Of a stretch of 64,000 nucleotides of DNA, positions 62,395 to 64,000 are shown piece after piece. The stretch is from assembly GCF_947494025.1 (NCBI RefSeq), contig NZ_CANLTQ010000001.1, positions 671,250 through 735,249 of the forward strand. Direction: 5' to 3'. A program made the position numbers and the translations under genes. Positions within the stretch are counted from its first letter, which is position 1. Each line of letters begins with the position of its first letter. Source of the DNA: an uncultured Jannaschia sp. Lineage in GTDB: Bacteria; Pseudomonadota; Alphaproteobacteria; Rhodobacterales; Rhodobacteraceae. A model generated the notes under the pieces. That model was not told the DNA's origin, searched no databases, and saw only the letters and a program-made list of their open reading frames with translations.

Positions 62395-63486
62395 ATGTCC
62401 CGCATTTCCATTATGGCCGCGCGCTATCGTGACGATCTCACCTCGGTCACAGACATCGAGCGCCGTCTGTACGCGCACCTGGCGCAGCTTCGGGGGCAGC
62501 GGACCGGGAGCGACCCTGGGATGCCGTTGGACGGTGACGAGGACATCCATGTATGGCAGCTCTGCCTGCCTAGGTCCGACAAGCTCCGCATCCATCGCCG
62601 CGCCCGCGCCGTTCACGACCGTGCCGAGGCCGCCACCGGTCTTGCGCACCTGTCCTCCGCGACCCGCGCCCGGCTCTCCGTCCTGCGCGACGGGGCCGAC
62701 CTCGTGGCGATCCCGACCGAGCACCGCGCCGACGAGATCGCCGCCGCCCTGCACGCCGACATGCCGTGGATGGCGCCGGCCACCGAGACCGTCTGGCATG
62801 CGATGCGGCGCTCGGTCCGCGAGGGCGATCCCGGCCTGCGCCTGTCGCCGCTGCTGCTCGTCGGACCGCCGGGGATCGGCAAGAGGTCCGAAGGACGGGC
62901 TCGGACGCTCGGATCGCTCGTTGGGGCTCCCACGACGATCGTCGACGCCACGAGCGAGCCCGCGGGGTTTGCAATCGTCGGCTCTCAGGTTGGTTGGGCG
63001 TCGGCCGGGCCGGGGCGGGTGCTGGAGACGATCCTGGCGCATCGTGTCGCCAATCCGCTGATCGTCGTCGACGAGATCGAGAAGGCCGGGTCCGTCCGGT
63101 CGAAGTCCGGCACCGCGCACGACCTCGCGCAGGCGCTGCTGCCGCTTCTCGATCGATCGACGGCGGCGGCGTGGTCCTGCCCGTACTTCCGGGTGGGATT
63201 CGACATGTCGTGGGTCGGCTGGGTGCTGACCGCCAACACGACCGAGGGGCTGTCCGCGCCGTTCCTCAGCCGCTGCCCGCCCCTACGCTTGGCAGGGCCA
63301 ACGCAGCAGCATCTTCGGGATTTCGCGGTCCGGCAGGCGTGCACCCACGGACTGCCGGACGGGGCCACGGCGGCAATCCTCTCGTTGCTCGACCAGACAC
63401 CCGACGGTACCGCCCTCAGCCTGCGGACGATCCAGCGCTGTGTCTCGCGCACGAAGGCGGCGCTCGCCATGCCGATGCTGCACTAG
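62395..63486 (+). CDS. AAA family ATPase (Lon-like) with altered P-loop
   Basis: A 363-residue AAA protein. Walker B (LIVVDEIEKAG), sensor 1 (GWVLTANTTEGLSAPFLSRC) and the PYFRVGFDMSWVGWVL core are clear and resemble Rhodobacterales AAA/Lon-type ATPases. The P-loop reads GPPGIGKRSEGRARTLG: the Ser/Thr that should follow the catalytic Lys is Arg, and there are about two extra residues compared with a normal GKS-x-W-A-R loop. It has an AAAGGA ribosome-binding site and precedes the antitoxin gene. ATPase activity is therefore doubtful. Confidence 0.75.
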   Translation: MSRISIMAARYRDDLTSVTDIERRLYAHLAQLRGQRTGSDPGMPLDGDEDIHVWQLCLPRSDKLRIHRRARAVHDRAEAATGLAHLSSATRARLSVLRDGADLVAIPTEHRADEIAAALHADMPWMAPATETVWHAMRRSVREGDPGLRLSPLLLVGPPGIGKRSEGRARTLGSLVGAPTTIVDATSEPAGFAIVGSQVGWASAGPGRVLETILAHRVANPLIVVDEIEKAGSVRSKSGTAHDLAQALLPLLDRSTAAAWSCPYFRVGFDMSWVGWVLTANTTEGLSAPFLSRCPPLRLAGPTQQHLRDFAVRQACTHGLPDGATAAILSLLDQTPDGTALSLRTIQRCVSRTKAALAMPMLH

Positions 63487-63495
63487 GGGATTGCG

Positions 63496-63918
63496 ATGAA
63501 CTCCAAGAACGATGGCAGGGCTCCGAGCGTCGTCGACGCGGACGGTCGCGTTACCCCGCTGACGGCGATCCACGTAATCTCGAAGGCCATGAGGCGGATC
63601 GCCAGAGCCTGGTCACTCACGCCCGACGAGGCGGCGCGGCTGCTCGATGTTCCGGATGTAGTCTGGGCCCGCATTGCGGCCGGAACCTACGAGGAGCCGT
63701 TCGAGGCCGGACAGGTCAAGCGGGCCGGTCTGCTTGTCGCCCTTCACGAAGACGGTCATCGAGCGTTCGGTGGACCCCTTGCGACAACGTGGGTCCTGCG
63801 GGCGAACACCGGACCGGACTTCGGTGGACGCCGACCCGTCGATCTGGTGCTGGATGACGGGATCGAAGGTATGCGGTTCGTGCTCGCCCGCCTGCAGTAC
63901 ATTTGGTACGGAAAGTAG
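63496..63918 (+). CDS. DUF2384 (Xre/MbcA/ParS) antitoxin-like protein
   Basis: A 140-residue protein with an N-terminal helix-turn-helix-like segment (ISKAMRRIARAWSLTPDEAA, then RLLDVPDVVWARI) and a C-terminal toxin-binding DUF2384 region (FGGRRPVDLVLDDGIEGMRF). This is the layout of antitoxins for RES-domain NAD-cleaving toxins. AGGGGA lies upstream of the ATG. It follows the AAA gene by 9 bp and is followed by a partial gene at the window edge that may be the toxin. Confidence 0.72.
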   Translation: MNSKNDGRAPSVVDADGRVTPLTAIHVISKAMRRIARAWSLTPDEAARLLDVPDVVWARIAAGTYEEPFEAGQVKRAGLLVALHEDGHRAFGGPLATTWVLRANTGPDFGGRRPVDLVLDDGIEGMRFVLARLQYIWYGK

Positions 63919-63962
63919 GGGTACAGGGGACAGGTTGATCGGTGTTTCGGGAGACATCTCAC

Positions 63963-64000
63963 ATGGCCCCGGGACTGGAGCTTGCGTCGCTTCCTCCCCG
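63963..64000 (+). CDS. Possible toxin gene, N-terminus only (runs off right edge)
   Basis: Twelve codons (MAPGLELASLPP) begin 44 bases after the antitoxin stop. A Leu-rich start ending in two prolines is compatible with the first residues of a RES-domain toxin, which usually follows a DUF2384 antitoxin gene, but the visible part is too short to identify. GGGAGA lies about 11 bases upstream. Confidence 0.3.
   Translation, partial: MAPGLELASLPP

Overview
The window is chromosomal DNA of a high-GC alphaproteobacterium, most likely a marine or halophilic member of the Rhodobacteraceae (Rhodobacterales). This rests on conserved family blocks (DUF3576-leuS-lptE-holA; thioredoxin-LON-Trm112-ubiH; amidase-aminotransferase-ftsK-lolA), two VPLPA-type C-terminal sorting signals, EcfG-type (GGAAC-N16/17-CGTT) promoters, an alphaproteobacterial direct-repeat LexA box and a very acidic porin. 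No rRNA, tRNA, CRISPR array, transposase or integrase was recognised. Genes are densely packed, often with 1-4 bp start/stop overlaps.

Layout. 1-4.7 kb holds envelope polysaccharide genes (YjbH/YjbF outer-membrane pair, an epimerase and a phosphoglycosyl transferase). 4.7-13.5 kb is a minus-strand run: a 23S rRNA methyltransferase, two ABC half-transporters with a GIY-YIG/DUF4357 gene wedged exactly between them, CCA-adding enzyme, CoA-type Nudix and Hsp33. 13.5-19 kb holds a second Nudix gene, a response-regulator/PP2C phosphatase facing a small Hpt-like gene, ilvA, a membrane protein and argG. 19-32.5 kb has a VPLPA-CTERM protein, an AbrB-family membrane protein, periplasmic msrA, an HNH nuclease, a flavoprotein, the holA-lptE-leuS-DUF3576 block, a porin, a YggS-type PLP protein, an L,D-transpeptidase, ribA and an OmpR-type regulator. 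32.7-43.9 kb is mostly housekeeping: xthA, thioredoxin/TPR, LON domain, Trm112, ubiH-like, amidase, aminotransferase, ftsK and lolA, with a second CTERM gene placed antisense between ftsK and lolA.

44-55 kb is an accessory region with the character of a general-stress island. It contains an MFS exporter, a decayed mannitol dehydrogenase, an operon of a 22-residue membrane peptide plus three envelope-stress-type proteins, a DUF892 ferritin-like gene, three SDR oxidoreductases, a decayed GH13 glucosidase, an alpha/beta hydrolase and an RTX protein. EcfG-like promoters can be read in front of four of these transcription units, including one near-palindromic element that reads as a promoter in both directions. 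55-62 kb holds a diheme cytochrome c/cytochrome c' pair and the SOS mutasome operon imuA-imuB-dnaE2 with a LexA box. The right edge carries an AAA ATPase with a disrupted P-loop and a DUF2384 antitoxin, followed by the first codons of what may be its toxin.

The observations most worth a second look are the GIY-YIG cargo gene inside a tandem ABC exporter operon, the EcfG-linked stress island with its micropeptide and two-way promoter, two carbohydrate-enzyme gene remnants bordering that island, and an SDR whose catalytic lysine is replaced by arginine.
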